Notes under the pieces: model-generated | Told to the model about the DNA's origin: nothing | Seen by the model: only the letters and a program-made list of their open reading frames with translations | Databases searched by the model: none | Shown: positions 54,050 through 64,000 of the stretch, piece after piece | How the letters are laid out: each line of letters begins with the position of its first letter | Position numbering within the stretch: position 1 is the stretch's first letter | NCBI GenBank assembly: GCA_032433765.1 | Contig: JAVIAB010000047.1 | Location: 13,472,107 to 13,536,106, forward strand | DNA: 64,000 bases | Reading direction: 5' to 3' | Origin: Megaustenia siamemsis | Taxonomy: Eukaryota > Mollusca > Gastropoda > Stylommatophora > Ariophantidae | Position numbers and translations under genes: made by a program

Positions 54050-54310
54050 GTCCATAAAATTTTACTGGGTGGCAAGTATACAAATTTTAAATTATATATA
54101 GAACTTTTGTTCGTAGAGTCAATTTGATATAGTTCCATGCTCTTGGTGTGAGTTTCCCAAATGTTGTCGCTGCCTTTCAAATACGTACATTTAGTTCCTC
54201 ATCTAAGGAAAGTGTAGCTGTAATAGTGGATCCAAGATAGCTGAACTTATGTACTGACTCAAGCAGGCTTCCATTCAAAGTAATGGTTGTTGGTTTGCTT
54301 ATAACATATT
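54050..54310 (-). mobile_element. LINE RT fragment nested in the DDE transposon
   Basis: Minus-strand translation: KPTTITLNGSLLESVHKFSY, LGSTITATLSLDEELNVRI and a stop, then KAATTFGKLTPRAWNYIKLT. This is the RT-distal region of another LINE family, with stops. Confidence 0.7.
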
Positions 54311-54411
54311 TTTGATTGCTTGGGTGGTCTTGAACAATAAACTGTTTAACAAATCAACTAGGAAATTTTGCAAATCAAACTATTTATCTGTAGACTTAAT
54401 CAGAGTAATGA

Positions 54412-55688
54412 TCATTCAGAATCAGACGAGTCAAATAGGTCGATTACTGCTTTCGGCTGAACAAACAACAAACCATCCTTTTTCCAATATTCCTCTTCTT
54501 GTCGTAACACATGATCCTCACATTTTACCCAGTAGTCTTTATTTATATTTGATAGAGCCTGATTTGTAAGTGTCTCAACATCGCATAATTTGAAAGTTTT
54601 ATTTGTATATGCTACGTGTCCTTTAACTTTTGCCCAAACTAGTTCTATAGGATTTAAGTGTGCATGATATGGAGGTAGTCTCAAACATCTATGGCCATGT
54701 TCTTGAATTAACTTGTCTATTTTAAATATCTTTGTACGTTGTGTCTGTTTTACAAGGCTAAGCAATTCGGGTTTCAAGTAGCTGTCGTTAACTTGTATGT
54801 GTTCTTTTATGAGCCACGTTTTGATTGCATCTTTTGTACTTGATGATGTTGGGATTCTATCTTCTACGTTAACTACGTTATGGTATGAAGCATTGTCCAT
54901 TATCAGACAAGAAGGTCGATCTAATATTGGAAGGATACTTTTCTCGATCCAGTCTTTAAATATGTGCCCATTCATTTCGGAGTGGTAGTCTCTATTGTCT
55001 ATGGATTTTGAAATGAAAACGAGATGAGCATTCTGCAACAACCCATTATGTCTGCTACCTGCATGTGCAACTATCAAACGTTGCCCTTTACTGCTTGGTA
55101 CTGATCTTTTAATACTTCCATCTGCTAACTGCCATTCCTTTTCATTTGTATGATGAGCGTTAATCCAAGTTTCATCTAAATAAACAATATCATAATCATT
55201 TTCGCGCATTTCTTCACTTCACGTAAATACTTGCTTCTAAGAGCTACTAGATGTGGCTTCTCACAAATAATGTTTTTTCCACCAGCATACTTTCTAAAGG
55301 TGAAGCCTGCACTTCTTAATATTTTCCATAATGAAGTTTTTGATATTTCAATGTCGTTGTTAGTTTTCAGCCAAAGCTTCAACTTTCTAAGTGTCACTTC
55401 TTCGTTTATATCAAACATTCGACAGATTTCTCTTTTTACTAGGTCCTTATCAAAACTGTCTAACGTTTCTTTCCTTCCTTGCTTTCTTGCATTTGTTGGT
55501 AATAAATATCCGCTTCCTTTAACTATTCGATCAAATGAACGTTTACACAAACCTAAAATATGCATTGTTCTCTTCTCAGGGTTTGATAAAGAACAATAAA
55601 GATGTCCCTTTTTACGCTCTCTGCAGAAGTATTGATAAATCTTTATAGCAATGTTATGCTCAGTAAAATATTTTGCCTTTATATTCAT
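54412..55688 (-). pseudogene. DDE transposase, IS630/Tc1/mariner group with long D-E spacing, copy 2
   Basis: About 425 codons from ATG at 55688, in two overlapping frames. A one-base deletion near 55208 breaks it between the DNA-binding half (LSNPEKRTMHILGLCKRSFD, LWKILRSAGFTFRKYAGGKN) and the catalytic half. Catalytic residues lie in VYLDETWINAHHT, LIMDNASYHN and LNPIELVWAK, with 83 residues between the last D and E as in copy 1. The C-terminus DSSDSE is shared. Identity to copy 1 is only moderate, so the two are different subfamilies. Confidence 0.88.
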
Positions 55689-56191
55689 TCTCACATAGAC
55701 TTGCAGAAGATAATATGGATAGTGCCGCCTCCTTTCTGTAAATATTGAGATTTGCCTCTGAATTATGACTCTAACTCGAGTCTACGGCCGTGATTTTGAC
55801 GTCACATAATTTCCGGTTTCGGCTAAAATGTCATTTTGTGCTAAACGGGAAATTTCATATGTAACATTTCTTTATAAAAATTATAGTGGAAACATAACTA
55901 TTTTAGGACGGTGCGCATTCAGCCGTGAAGGTCATGCCTATATGTTAAAGAATCAGCTGTGAGATGTAAGCATCTACATAATCCCGCCGGTGTTTATAAT
56001 ATCGATTAACTTTTTTTAAATATAGGTTAAATAAGGCATCTTTGAAACTGGATCACATTTCTTTGATAAAAAAAATATTTTTATAGCGACATTAGTATTC
56101 TAAGCCTAACTTCAAAAGATCAATGCAAATGAACAATAAGTTTTTGAAAAAAAATAAATTAATGTCTAGGCAAACGAATCTGAACGGACTA

Positions 56192-56265
56192 TAACATCAA
56201 AACTAATAACACCAGGGCTAAAACTAAGAATAGACAAATGTTATATTACCTCACCATTCCTGTAT
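56192..56265 (+). mobile_element. LINE (family III) fragment, middle piece
   Basis: acatcaaaactaataacacc then agggctaaaactaagaatag continue the LINE from 53801. It ends in the target duplication attcctgtat of the next insertion. Confidence 0.75.
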
Positions 56266-56535
56266 CCCCCGTGTGTTACCGGGGCCTCATTATGTGGGAA
56301 GTAAATTATAGTGACACTGCGACCTTCCAGGCATGTCGTAAGAGGCGACTAAGGAGTTGATCGATGGCTTGACAAGCTGTCATTGTAAAAAGTATTGTTA
56401 TGGAAACAGCGCCATAGATTTTAGAAGCAGTGATCTCTGCAATATGTGCCATTTTGGCATGCAAGGTTTCTGTTTTTGAGATTGTGGTTCTGCCCAATGT
56501 GCCGTCTTCGGCTCGAAAGGACGATAGATAGATAG
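56266..56535 (+). mobile_element. Short retroposon sharing a LINE 3' tail, 270 bp
   Basis: Flanked by attcctgtat at 56256-56265 and 56536-56545 inside a LINE frame. Begins cccccgtgtgttaccggggc and contains ccttccaggcatgtcgtaag followed by aggcgactaa. Ends cttcggctcgaaaggacgat plus (AGAT)n. The last ~30 bases match the 3' terminus of LINE family I (cggctcgaaaggtcaatag plus (ATAG)n). No tRNA A/B boxes were seen at its start. Confidence 0.8.
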
Positions 56536-56636
56536 ATTCCTGTATGGTGCAGAAACATGGATATTAGAGAAGAAAACAGAACAGAAAATTGAATCCTTTG
56601 AAATGTGGATTTATAGAAGATTATGAAGATTTTGGA
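56536..56636 (+). mobile_element. LINE (family III) fragment, right piece
   Basis: tggtgcagaaacatggatat then cagaaaattgaatcctttga: the YGAETWILEKKTEQKIESFE region resumes after the inserted retroposon. Confidence 0.78.
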
Positions 56637-56900
56637 TAAAAAGAATGCTGAGATATAAAGATGTTTGCAGGGCTTTCTTGAGTGAATTCTCTATCAGCGA
56701 AAGAAAGTGGGAGGATCTGGCTGCAGATCGTAGGACATGAAGAACACTAATAAAAAAAACACGGCAAAGCAACATTCGAGGCTGCCTTGATATCAAATTC
56801 TGAAGACAAAAGGCGCAAGAGAAAGGAGACGTGGCCAGGCATCACAAATACATCTAGTTCATTCTGTCTGTCCAATATTGACAGTTCAGCCACAAGAAAA
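56637..56900 (+). mobile_element. Another LINE 3'-terminal remnant
   Basis: The plus strand reads RYKDVCRAFLSEFSISERKW followed by EDLAADRRT and a stop. This is the RYKD..W..LA.DR C-terminal pattern of a different LINE family. Confidence 0.55.
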
Positions 56901-57001
56901 GCTGTTCAGCACAAAACACTGATATTTTACCAAACAACTGACTTATCATGATTGCTTGCTACCAACCGTCTGTCAAGACGCCATGGACCATATATATATA
57001 T

Positions 57002-57380
<379 letters not shown>

Positions 57381-57431
57381 ACAGAACTTGACTGAATTAT
57401 GTGGGAAAACCACTTGCCTGCTGCGCTCTAC

Positions 57432-57644
57432 CTCCAACAGCTGACACGAAGTTCTCTTCTGTAGTAGGATCTCCTCCAAACAGACCCTCAGTCGCATTTC
57501 TGCCACTCGGTTCCTCCTCAACGCCTGTCTCTCATTTTCGCTGCCAGAGAACTCCATTAGCTTCTGGTAACTGCAGGGATTGTACGTCAGGAGCGTGCAC
57601 GTTGTGCTGGATGTCGACGATCTGTCAGCCTCTTCTAGTTCACT
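57432..57644 (-). CDS. Candidate internal exon of an unknown gene
   Basis: Minus-strand open stretch of exactly 71 codons between an acceptor (tgttgttag/agtg) and a donor (ttggag/gtagag), phase 0 at both sides. It reads SELEEADRSSTSSTTC, LLTYNPCSYQKLMEFSGSEN and ERQALRRNRVAEMRLRVCLE, ending QKRTSCQLLE. It is rich in charged residues, non-repetitive and probably helical in its second half. The family is not recognised and no other exon of the gene was identified, so it may be a retained remnant. The plus-strand ORF over the same bases looks less protein-like. Confidence 0.35.
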
Positions 57645-57707
57645 CTAACAACATATATTCAGACAAGAATTAAGTCAAGATTATCGGTGTCAGCATTCTC
57701 GATCACC

Positions 57708-59572
57708 TGCTTTCAGGAGAGAACGATACCCTGCTGTCAAGAGACAATGATACCCTGCTGTCAAGAGAGAACAATACCCTGCTGTCAAGACAGAACAATA
57801 CCCTGCTGTCAAGAGAGAACAATACACTGCTGTCAAGAGAGAACAATACTCTGATGTCAAGAGAGAACAATACCCTGCTGTCAAGACAGAACAATACCCT
57901 GCTGTCAAGAGAGAACAATACTCTGCTGTCAAGAGAGAACAATACCTGCCGTCAAGAGAGAACAATACCCTGCCATAAAAAGGCAATGATACCCTGCTGT
58001 CAAGAGAGAGCAATACCCTGCCGTCAAGAGGCAATGATACCCTGCTGTCAAGAGAGAACAATACCCTGCCATCAAAAGGCAATGATACCCTGCTGTCAAG
58101 AGAGAACAATACCCTGCCGTCAAGAGGCAATGATACCCTGCTGTCAAGAGACAACGATACCCTGCTGTCAAGAGACAATGATATCCTGCTGTCAAGAGAG
58201 AACAATACCCTGCTGTCAAGACAGAACAATACCCTGCTGTCAAGAGAGAACAATACACTGCTGTCAAGAGAGAACAATACTCTGATGTCAAGAGAGAACA
58301 ATACCCTGCTGTCAAGACAGAACAATACCCTGCTGTCAAGAGAGAACAATACTCTGCTGTCAAGAGAGAACAATACCCTGCTGTCAAGAGAGAACAATAC
58401 TCTGCTGTCAAGACAGAACAATACCCTGCTGTCAAGAGAGAACAATACTCTGCTGTCAAGAGAGAACAATACCCTGCTGTCAAGAGAGAGCAATACCTGC
58501 CGTCAAGAGGCAATGATACCCTGCTGTCAAGAGAGAACAATACCCTGCCATCAAAAGGCAATGATACCCTGCTGTCAAGAGAGAACAATACCTGCCGTCA
58601 AGAGGCAATGATACCCTGCTGTCAAGAGACAACGATACCCTGCTGTCAAGAGACAATGATACCCTGCTGTCAAGAGACAACGATATCCTGCTGTCAAGAG
58701 ACAACGATATCCTGCTGTCAAGAGACAATGATACCCTGCTGTCAAGAGACAATGATACCCTGCTGTCAAGAGACAACGATACCCTGCTGTCAAGAGACAA
58801 TGATACCCTGCTGTCAAGAGACAACGATACCCTGCTGTCAAGAGACAATGATACCCTGCTGTCAAGAGACAATGATACCCTGCTGTCAAGAGACAACGAT
58901 ACCCTGCTGTCAAGAGACAATGATACCCTGCTGTCAAGAGACAACGATACCCTGCTGTCAAGAGACAATGATACCCTGCTGTCAAGAGACAACGATATCC
59001 TGCTGTCAAGAGACAATGATACCCTGCTGTCAAGAGACAACGGTACCCTGCTGTCAAGAGACAATGATACCCTGCTGTCAAGAGACAATGATACCCTGCC
59101 GTCAAGAGACAATGATACTCTGCCGTCAAGAGACAATGATACCCTGCCGTCAAGAGACAATGATACCCTGCTGTCAAGAGACAACGCTACCCTGCTGTCA
59201 AGAGACAATGATACCCTGCCGTCAAGAGACAATGATACCCTGCTGTCAAGAGACAACGATACCCTGCTGTCAAGAGACAATGATACCCTGCTGTCAAGAG
59301 ACAATGATACCCTGCCGTCAAGGGACAATGATACCCTGCCGTCAAGAGACAATGATACCCTGCTGTCAAGAGACAACGATACCCTGTCGTCAAGAGGCAA
59401 TGATACCCTGCTGTCAAGAGACAACGATACCCTGCTGTCAAGAGACAATGATACCCTGCCGTCAAGAGACAACGATACCCTGCCGTCAAGAGACAATGAT
59501 ACACTGCTGTCAAGAGACAACGATATCCTGCTTTCAAGAGACAATGATATCCTGCTGTCAAGAGACAATGCC
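57708..59572. repeat. 24-bp minisatellite, about 78 copies
   Basis: Unit tgctgtcaagagacaatgat+accc (24 bp), in two subtypes: agagaacaat on the left (to about 58600) and agacaatgat/agacaacgat on the right. The 8-codon period leaves several frames open for 200-360 codons on both strands. These are not genes. Confidence 0.97.
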
Positions 59573-59681
59573 CATTGTATACTGTACTGTGACCGCTGAT
59601 TGGAATATTCATCTATTCAGCGCGTGACATCAAACGTCAGTTCTAAAATTTAATTTAATATTTATCTTACATCTTATATTA

Positions 59682-59926
59682 GAAGCTGCGATAGCTCAGT
59701 GGTTAGTGAACTGGATCACAAAGTCGGCTTCGATTCTGATCAACGGCTTCCAGGTTCATCCAGCCTTAAATGGGTACCGAATTTTTTTTACTGGGAAAGT
59801 AAAGTGGCACGGGTGTAATACCGACCACATTACTTAACAATTTCATGTGAAGAATGTCTTTAAAAATTATTGTCACTAACACCGTATTCTCTATACGCCA
59901 CCTGGAGTGACAGGGCTCTTTACTTT
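59682..59926 (+). mobile_element. SINE-A copy with 15-bp target duplication
   Basis: Flanked by ttacatcttatatta at 59667-59681 and 59927-59941, a perfect match. Head gctgcgatagctcagtggtt, with a deletion in the anticodon-like region and a weak B-box. Confidence 0.96.
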
Positions 59927-59961
59927 TTACATCTTATATTAACATATATTATATACATATC

Positions 59962-60325
59962 GTGAGATGCGATGCTTGAGAAAAGTAACAAACAACACAA
60001 TAAGAGATAGAATACCAAATGAAACCATAAGAAAAATGGTAGGAACTAAACCCTGGCAAGAATATATAGAACAACAACAACTTAAATGGTTTGGCCACCT
60101 GGTCAGAATGAATCCTCACCAATCACCATCAAGGGCGTTCTTCTCGAGAATGCATGGAAAAAGACCAAGAGGAAGACCCAGAAGAAGATGGATAGATGCA
60201 GTGACAGTGACATGTAACAACAAAGGAAAATCACTAATTCAGACAATTCTAGCAGCAAAGAACGACAAATGATATAAACCACGACACCTTTTAGGTATCA
60301 GTGAAATGAGAAAATAAGAAGATAT
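59962..60325 (+). mobile_element. 5'-truncated LINE (family IV), second copy
   Basis: About 97% identical by eye to 31211-31572: MRCLRKVTNNTIRDRIPNET, IRKMVGTKPWQEYIEQQQLK and WFGHLVRMNPHQSPSRAFFS, followed by RGRPRRRWIDAVTVTCNN. It ends accttttaggtatcagtgaa with an A/G-rich tail. The 101 codons are open, including across the site of the stop in the other copy. Confidence 0.88.
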
Positions 60326-60479
60326 ACATAACATTAGTACGTATATTTAACGCCACATTACACATTATAGTATGACTAATGATTAAACATGTTAAACTTA
60401 ATGAAAAAGAACAATGAAGACGAATTAAAAGATTTAAACATTAAATAAACACACACAATTGGCGTATAAACACCATTCT

Positions 60480-60975
60480 ACAGAGGAAATTAAAGTACCA
60501 TGTCCAAGTCAAAAGATACAGCGGGCTGGAAAGAAGAAAAAAATATAATGGAAGACATGGTTTCTGGGCGAGGGAGCCACGATAGCTCAGTGAACTGGAC
60601 TACAAACGAGAAGAGGTAGGGTTCGATCCCAACCGACGGCTCCGGTTCACCCAGCCTTAAATGGGTACCGGATTTTTTTATGGGAAAATAAAGCGGCGCG
60701 GGCTTAATACCGACCACATTACCCAAAAATAATGTGCCGAAGGTCTGTAAAAGTTATGGTCACTAACATCATACTCCACTTGGCGTGACGGGGGTATTTT
60801 ACTTTTTTTTTATGGTTTCTGGGCGACGCATTCGGGGCAGACCAAGAAGAAGGCGGTTTCAAGACATCAATCAGACCTTGAACACGACAACAGAAGAAGT
60901 TGGAGATCTGGCTAGAGACAGATTTTTTTCTGACGGGCTGGGGTGAACACAACGTTCTGAAAAGGACATGCGACC
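60480..60975 (+). mobile_element. LINE 3' remnant, split by a SINE, with GAT tail
   Basis: Plus-strand reading outside the SINE: MEDMVSGRRIRGRPRRRRFQ, then DINQTLNTTTEEVGDLARDR and FFSDGLG and a stop, a LINE C-terminus. It ends catgcgacctgatgatgatg, where the large GAT array begins. Confidence 0.65.
60572..60811 (+). mobile_element. SINE-A copy with 15-bp target duplication
   Basis: Flanked by atggtttctgggcga at 60557-60571 and 60812-60826, a perfect match. The head has a short deletion in the A-box (gctcagtgaactgg). The B-box gttcgatcccaac is intact. Ends with a T run. Confidence 0.96.
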
Positions 60976-61537
60976 TGATGATGATGATGATGAGAATGAT
61001 GATGATGATGGTGATGATGGTGATGATGGTGATGATGATGGTGATGATGGTGATGATGGTGATGATAAAAGAATGATGATGATGAGAATGATGAGAATGA
61101 TGATGATGATGGTGATGGTGAGAATGATGATGATGATGGTGGTGATGATGGTGATGGTGAGAATGATGATGATGAGAATGAGAGTGATGATGATGATGGT
61201 GATGATGGTGATGGTGAGAATGATGATGATGAGAATGAGAGTGATGATAATGATGATGCTGATGGTGATGGTGATGATGAGAATGATGATGATGAGAATG
61301 AGAGTGATGATGATGATGATGGTGGTGAGAATAATGATGATGAGAATGAGAGTGATGATGATGATGATGATGGTGATGGTGAGAATGATGATGATGAGAA
61401 TGATGATGGGGATGATGGTGATGATGGTGATGATGATGGTGATGATGGTGATGATGATGGTGGTGATGATGAGAATGATTATGATGGTGATGATGAGAAT
61501 GATGATGATGGTGATGATGAAAATGATGATGATGGTG

Positions 61538-61569
<32 letters not shown>

Positions 61570-61877
61570 GGTGTTGATGGTGATGATGATGGTGATGATG
61601 ATGGTGATGATCAGAATGATGATGATGATAAAAGAATGATGATGATGATGAGAATGATGATGATGATGATGATGAGAATGATGAGAATGATGAGAATGAT
61701 GAGAATGATGAGAATGATGATGTTGATGTTGGTGATGATGAGAATGATGATGATGGTGATGATGAGAATGATAAGAATGATGAGAATGATGAGAATGATG
61801 ATGATGATGATGATGGTGATAATGAGAATGATGATGATGATAAAAGAATGATGACGATGATGATGAGAATGATGAGA

Positions 61878-61959
<82 letters not shown>

Positions 61960-62741
61960 GAATGATGAGAATGATGATGATGGTGATGGTGAGAATGATG
62001 ATGATGATGGTGATGGTGAGAATGATGATGATGACAATGAGAGTGATGATGATGGTGAGAATGATGATGATGAGAATGATGATGATGAGAATAATAATTA
62101 TGATGGTGATGGTGAGAATAATGATGATGATGATGAGAATGATGATGATGATGATAGTGATGGTGAGAATGATGATGATGACAATGAGAGTGATGATGAT
62201 GGTGAGAATGATGATGATGATGATGATGGTGATGGTGAGAATGATGATGATGAGAATGAGAGTAATGATGGTGATGGTCAGAATGATGATGATGAGAATG
62301 ATAATGATGATGGTGAGAATGATGATGATGAGAATGAGAGTAATGATGGTGATGGTGAGAATGATGATGGTGAGAATGATGATGATGATGGTGATGGTGA
62401 TGGTGAGAATGATGATGATGAGAATGATAATGATGAGAATGAGAGTGATGATGATGATGGTGAGAATGATGATGATGAGAATGATAATGATGATGGTGAG
62501 AATGATGATGATGAGAATGAGAGTAATGATGGTGATGGTGAGAATGATGATGATGAGAATGATAATGATGATGGTGAGAATGATGATGATGAGAATGAGA
62601 GTAATGATGGTGATGGTGAGAATGATGATGATGAGAATGATGATGATGAGAATGATAATGATGATGGTGAGAATGATGATGATGAGAATGATAATGATGA
62701 TGATGAGAATGAGAGTGATGATTATGATGATGGTGATGATT
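60973..62741. repeat. GAT-rich microsatellite/minisatellite, about 1.77 kb
   Basis: Mixture of GAT triplets with GGT and GAGAAT interruptions, organised in larger repeats such as gatgatgatgagaatgagag. It starts at a LINE GAT tail. Poly-Met/Asp or poly-His frames of up to 388 codons are artefacts. Confidence 0.98.
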
Positions 62742-62783
62742 AAACATTAATACTCCGAAAAAAAAAATTCTATATACGAAATT

Positions 62784-63038
62784 GGGAGCCGCGATAGCTC
62801 AGTGTTTAGTGAACAGGATTATAAAGGACAAGAGTTAGGATTTGATCCCAACCAACGTCTTCCGAATTCATCCAGCCTTAAATGGGTACTGGATTTTTTT
62901 CTGGGAAAATAAAGCGGCACGAGCGTAATACCGACCACATAACCCCAAAAATCATGTGCCGAAGGTCTGTAAAATTTATGGTCACTAACACCATATTCCC
63001 TATACGCCACTTGGCGTGGCGGGGGCTCTAACATTTTT
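62784..63038 (+). mobile_element. SINE-A copy with 13-bp target duplication
   Basis: Flanked by tatatacgaaatt (62771-62783) and tatatgcgaaatt (63039-63051), one mismatch. Head gggagccgcgatagctcagt, weakened B-box (aggatttgatcccaac), complete body. A run of A's follows at 63052-63076. Confidence 0.95.
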
Positions 63039-63211
63039 TATATGCGAAATTTAAAAAAAAAAAAAAAAAAAAAAAACATAATTGAACATTGAACACGTGA
63101 CACCGAACAGATGACACCACAAATACATTGCCGATTTGCCACTCATAGACTGAGTGCAGAATATTAAATTGCTAATTATGTATATAAATGTACCAAAAAA
63201 ATATATAAATG

Positions 63212-63345
63212 TATATTATTAGAAACACTAGAAAACATAACAGCAGCAGAGGCAAACAGAACAAAAGACTGCAAATTATATCTCCCCCTAAGGCTGAAAG
63301 TCAAATAAGGAAGGAAAGGAGATGCGGGAGAAGAATCTCTTCAAA
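63212..63345 (+). mobile_element. LINE (family V) 3' terminus
   Basis: ttagaaacactagaaaacat, acagcagcagaggcaaacag and attatatctccccctaaggc match the last ~120 bp of 34600-35268. AAG-rich tail. Confidence 0.7.
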
Positions 63346-63477
63346 AGTTTGTAAACCAAAAGAATAAACATAAGAGAAGAAAGGAAACAACAGACAAGTC
63401 AAGAAAACAGTTATTGTTAACTAATACCTTAGTTTCTTTCATGATCCTTGAAGACTTGCTCCATTTTGGTGGTCCCG

Positions 63478-64000
63478 ATCTCATCGCTGGGGTACTGTCA
63501 TGTAGGTTGGAGCACTACCATGTAGGCTGGAGCACTGCAATGTAGGCTAGAGCACTATTATGTAGGCTGGAACACTGTTATGTAGGCTGGAACACTGTTG
63601 TGTAGGCTGGAACACTGTTGTGTAGGCTGGAACACTGTTATGTAGGCTGGATCACTGTTATGTAGGATGGAACACTGTTATGTAGGCTGGAGCAGCACTG
63701 TCATGTAGGCTGGAACACTGTCATGTAGGCTGGAACACTGTCATGTAGGCAGGAACACTGTCATGTAGGCGGCAACACTGTCATGTAGACAGGAGCACTG
63801 TCATGTAGGCTGGAATACTGTTATGTAGGCTGGAGCAAAGTTACGTAGGCTGGAGCATTGCTATGTAGGCTGGTGCACTGTCATGTAGGTTGTAACACTG
63901 TCATTTAGGATAGAACACTGTCACGTAGGCTGGTGCACTGTCATGGAAGACAGAGTACTGTCATGTAAGCTGGAGCACTGTCATGTAGACTGGAACACTG
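63478..64000. repeat. 20-bp minisatellite, running off the right edge
   Basis: Unit actgtcatgtaggctggaac (20 bp), about 25 copies with moderate divergence, continuing beyond the window. Confidence 0.96.

Larger units (their letters stand above)
53802..56191 (-). mobile_element. DDE transposon with long D-E spacing, copy 2, TIRs and TA duplication
   Basis: 2390 bp. Both ends read inward begin tagtccgttcagattcgttt+gcc (23 matching bases). TA flanks at 53800-53801 and 56192-56193 rejoin a LINE reading frame (aaaatatacta/acatcaaaac). It encodes the transposase at 54412-55688 and carries a nested LINE fragment at 54050-54310. Confidence 0.93.

Noticed and set aside
57690..59627. Multiple ORFs up to 362 codons over the 24-bp array
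   Set aside because: Eight-codon tandem repeat artefacts in several frames.
60871..62750. Ser-, His-, Ile- or Met/Asp-rich ORFs
   Set aside because: Readings of a GAT-rich microsatellite in different frames.

Overview
This is a window of a repeat-rich animal genome. It has spliced genes, tRNA-derived SINEs, APE-type LINEs, mariner and hAT transposons and many minisatellites, and no prokaryotic gene organisation. A CYP2-clan P450 with small phase-conserved exons, and LINE proteins of a kind common in lophotrochozoans, suggest a mollusc (perhaps a gastropod). That assignment is an inference from gene and repeat style, not from a marker gene.

The only confidently recognised host gene is a microsomal cytochrome P450 on the minus strand. 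Six coding exons lie at 21673-22033, 17288-17445, 12123-12474, 10331-10483, 9768-9927 and 5490-5641. Their splice phases (1, 0, 1, 1, 2, 1) join into one frame covering the membrane anchor to just before the heme-binding loop. The heme exon is not in the window and should lie left of base 1, so the gene spans more than 16.5 kb and is 3' partial here. Its introns hold two SINEs of one family, further SINEs, a mariner, LINE remnants, fold-back elements and three minisatellites. The I-helix motif is unusual (HGTTTT where AGTETT is typical).

The rest is mostly mobile and tandem DNA. 1-3.9 kb: 33-bp satellites hit twice by one LINE family. 5.6-9.5 kb: broken mariner, SINEs, and a minisatellite built from a reverse-transcriptase active-site segment. 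13.7-16.8 kb: LINE 3' ends and a 23-bp satellite. 19-25.3 kb: LINEs, a putative solo LTR and CYP exon 1. 26-38.5 kb: a dense nest of LINE fragments, SINEs and two hAT-type elements. 39.2-40.5 kb and 53.8-56.2 kb: two divergent DDE transposases of the IS630/Tc1/mariner group with an unusually long D-to-E spacing. 41.1-46.3 kb: a long 27/28-bp tandem field and a 67-bp satellite. 46.9-50.1 kb: a pogo/Tigger-like MITE, a 33-bp satellite and an intact mariner. 50-57.4 kb: split SINEs, nested insertions and TA repeats. 57.4-64 kb: a possible orphan exon, 24-bp, GAT-rich and 20-bp satellites, more SINEs and LINE ends.

Tandem arrays make up roughly a fifth of the window. One abundant tRNA-headed SINE family (called SINE-A here) has about twelve copies, several with perfect target-site duplications. 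Nested insertions allow relative dating. No operon-like or defence-like system is present. The most unusual signals are satellites seeded inside mobile elements (RT motif C, a SINE body, a LINE tail), the long-spacing DDE transposons, a short element sharing a LINE 3' tail, and LINE 3' ends concatenated at their tails.
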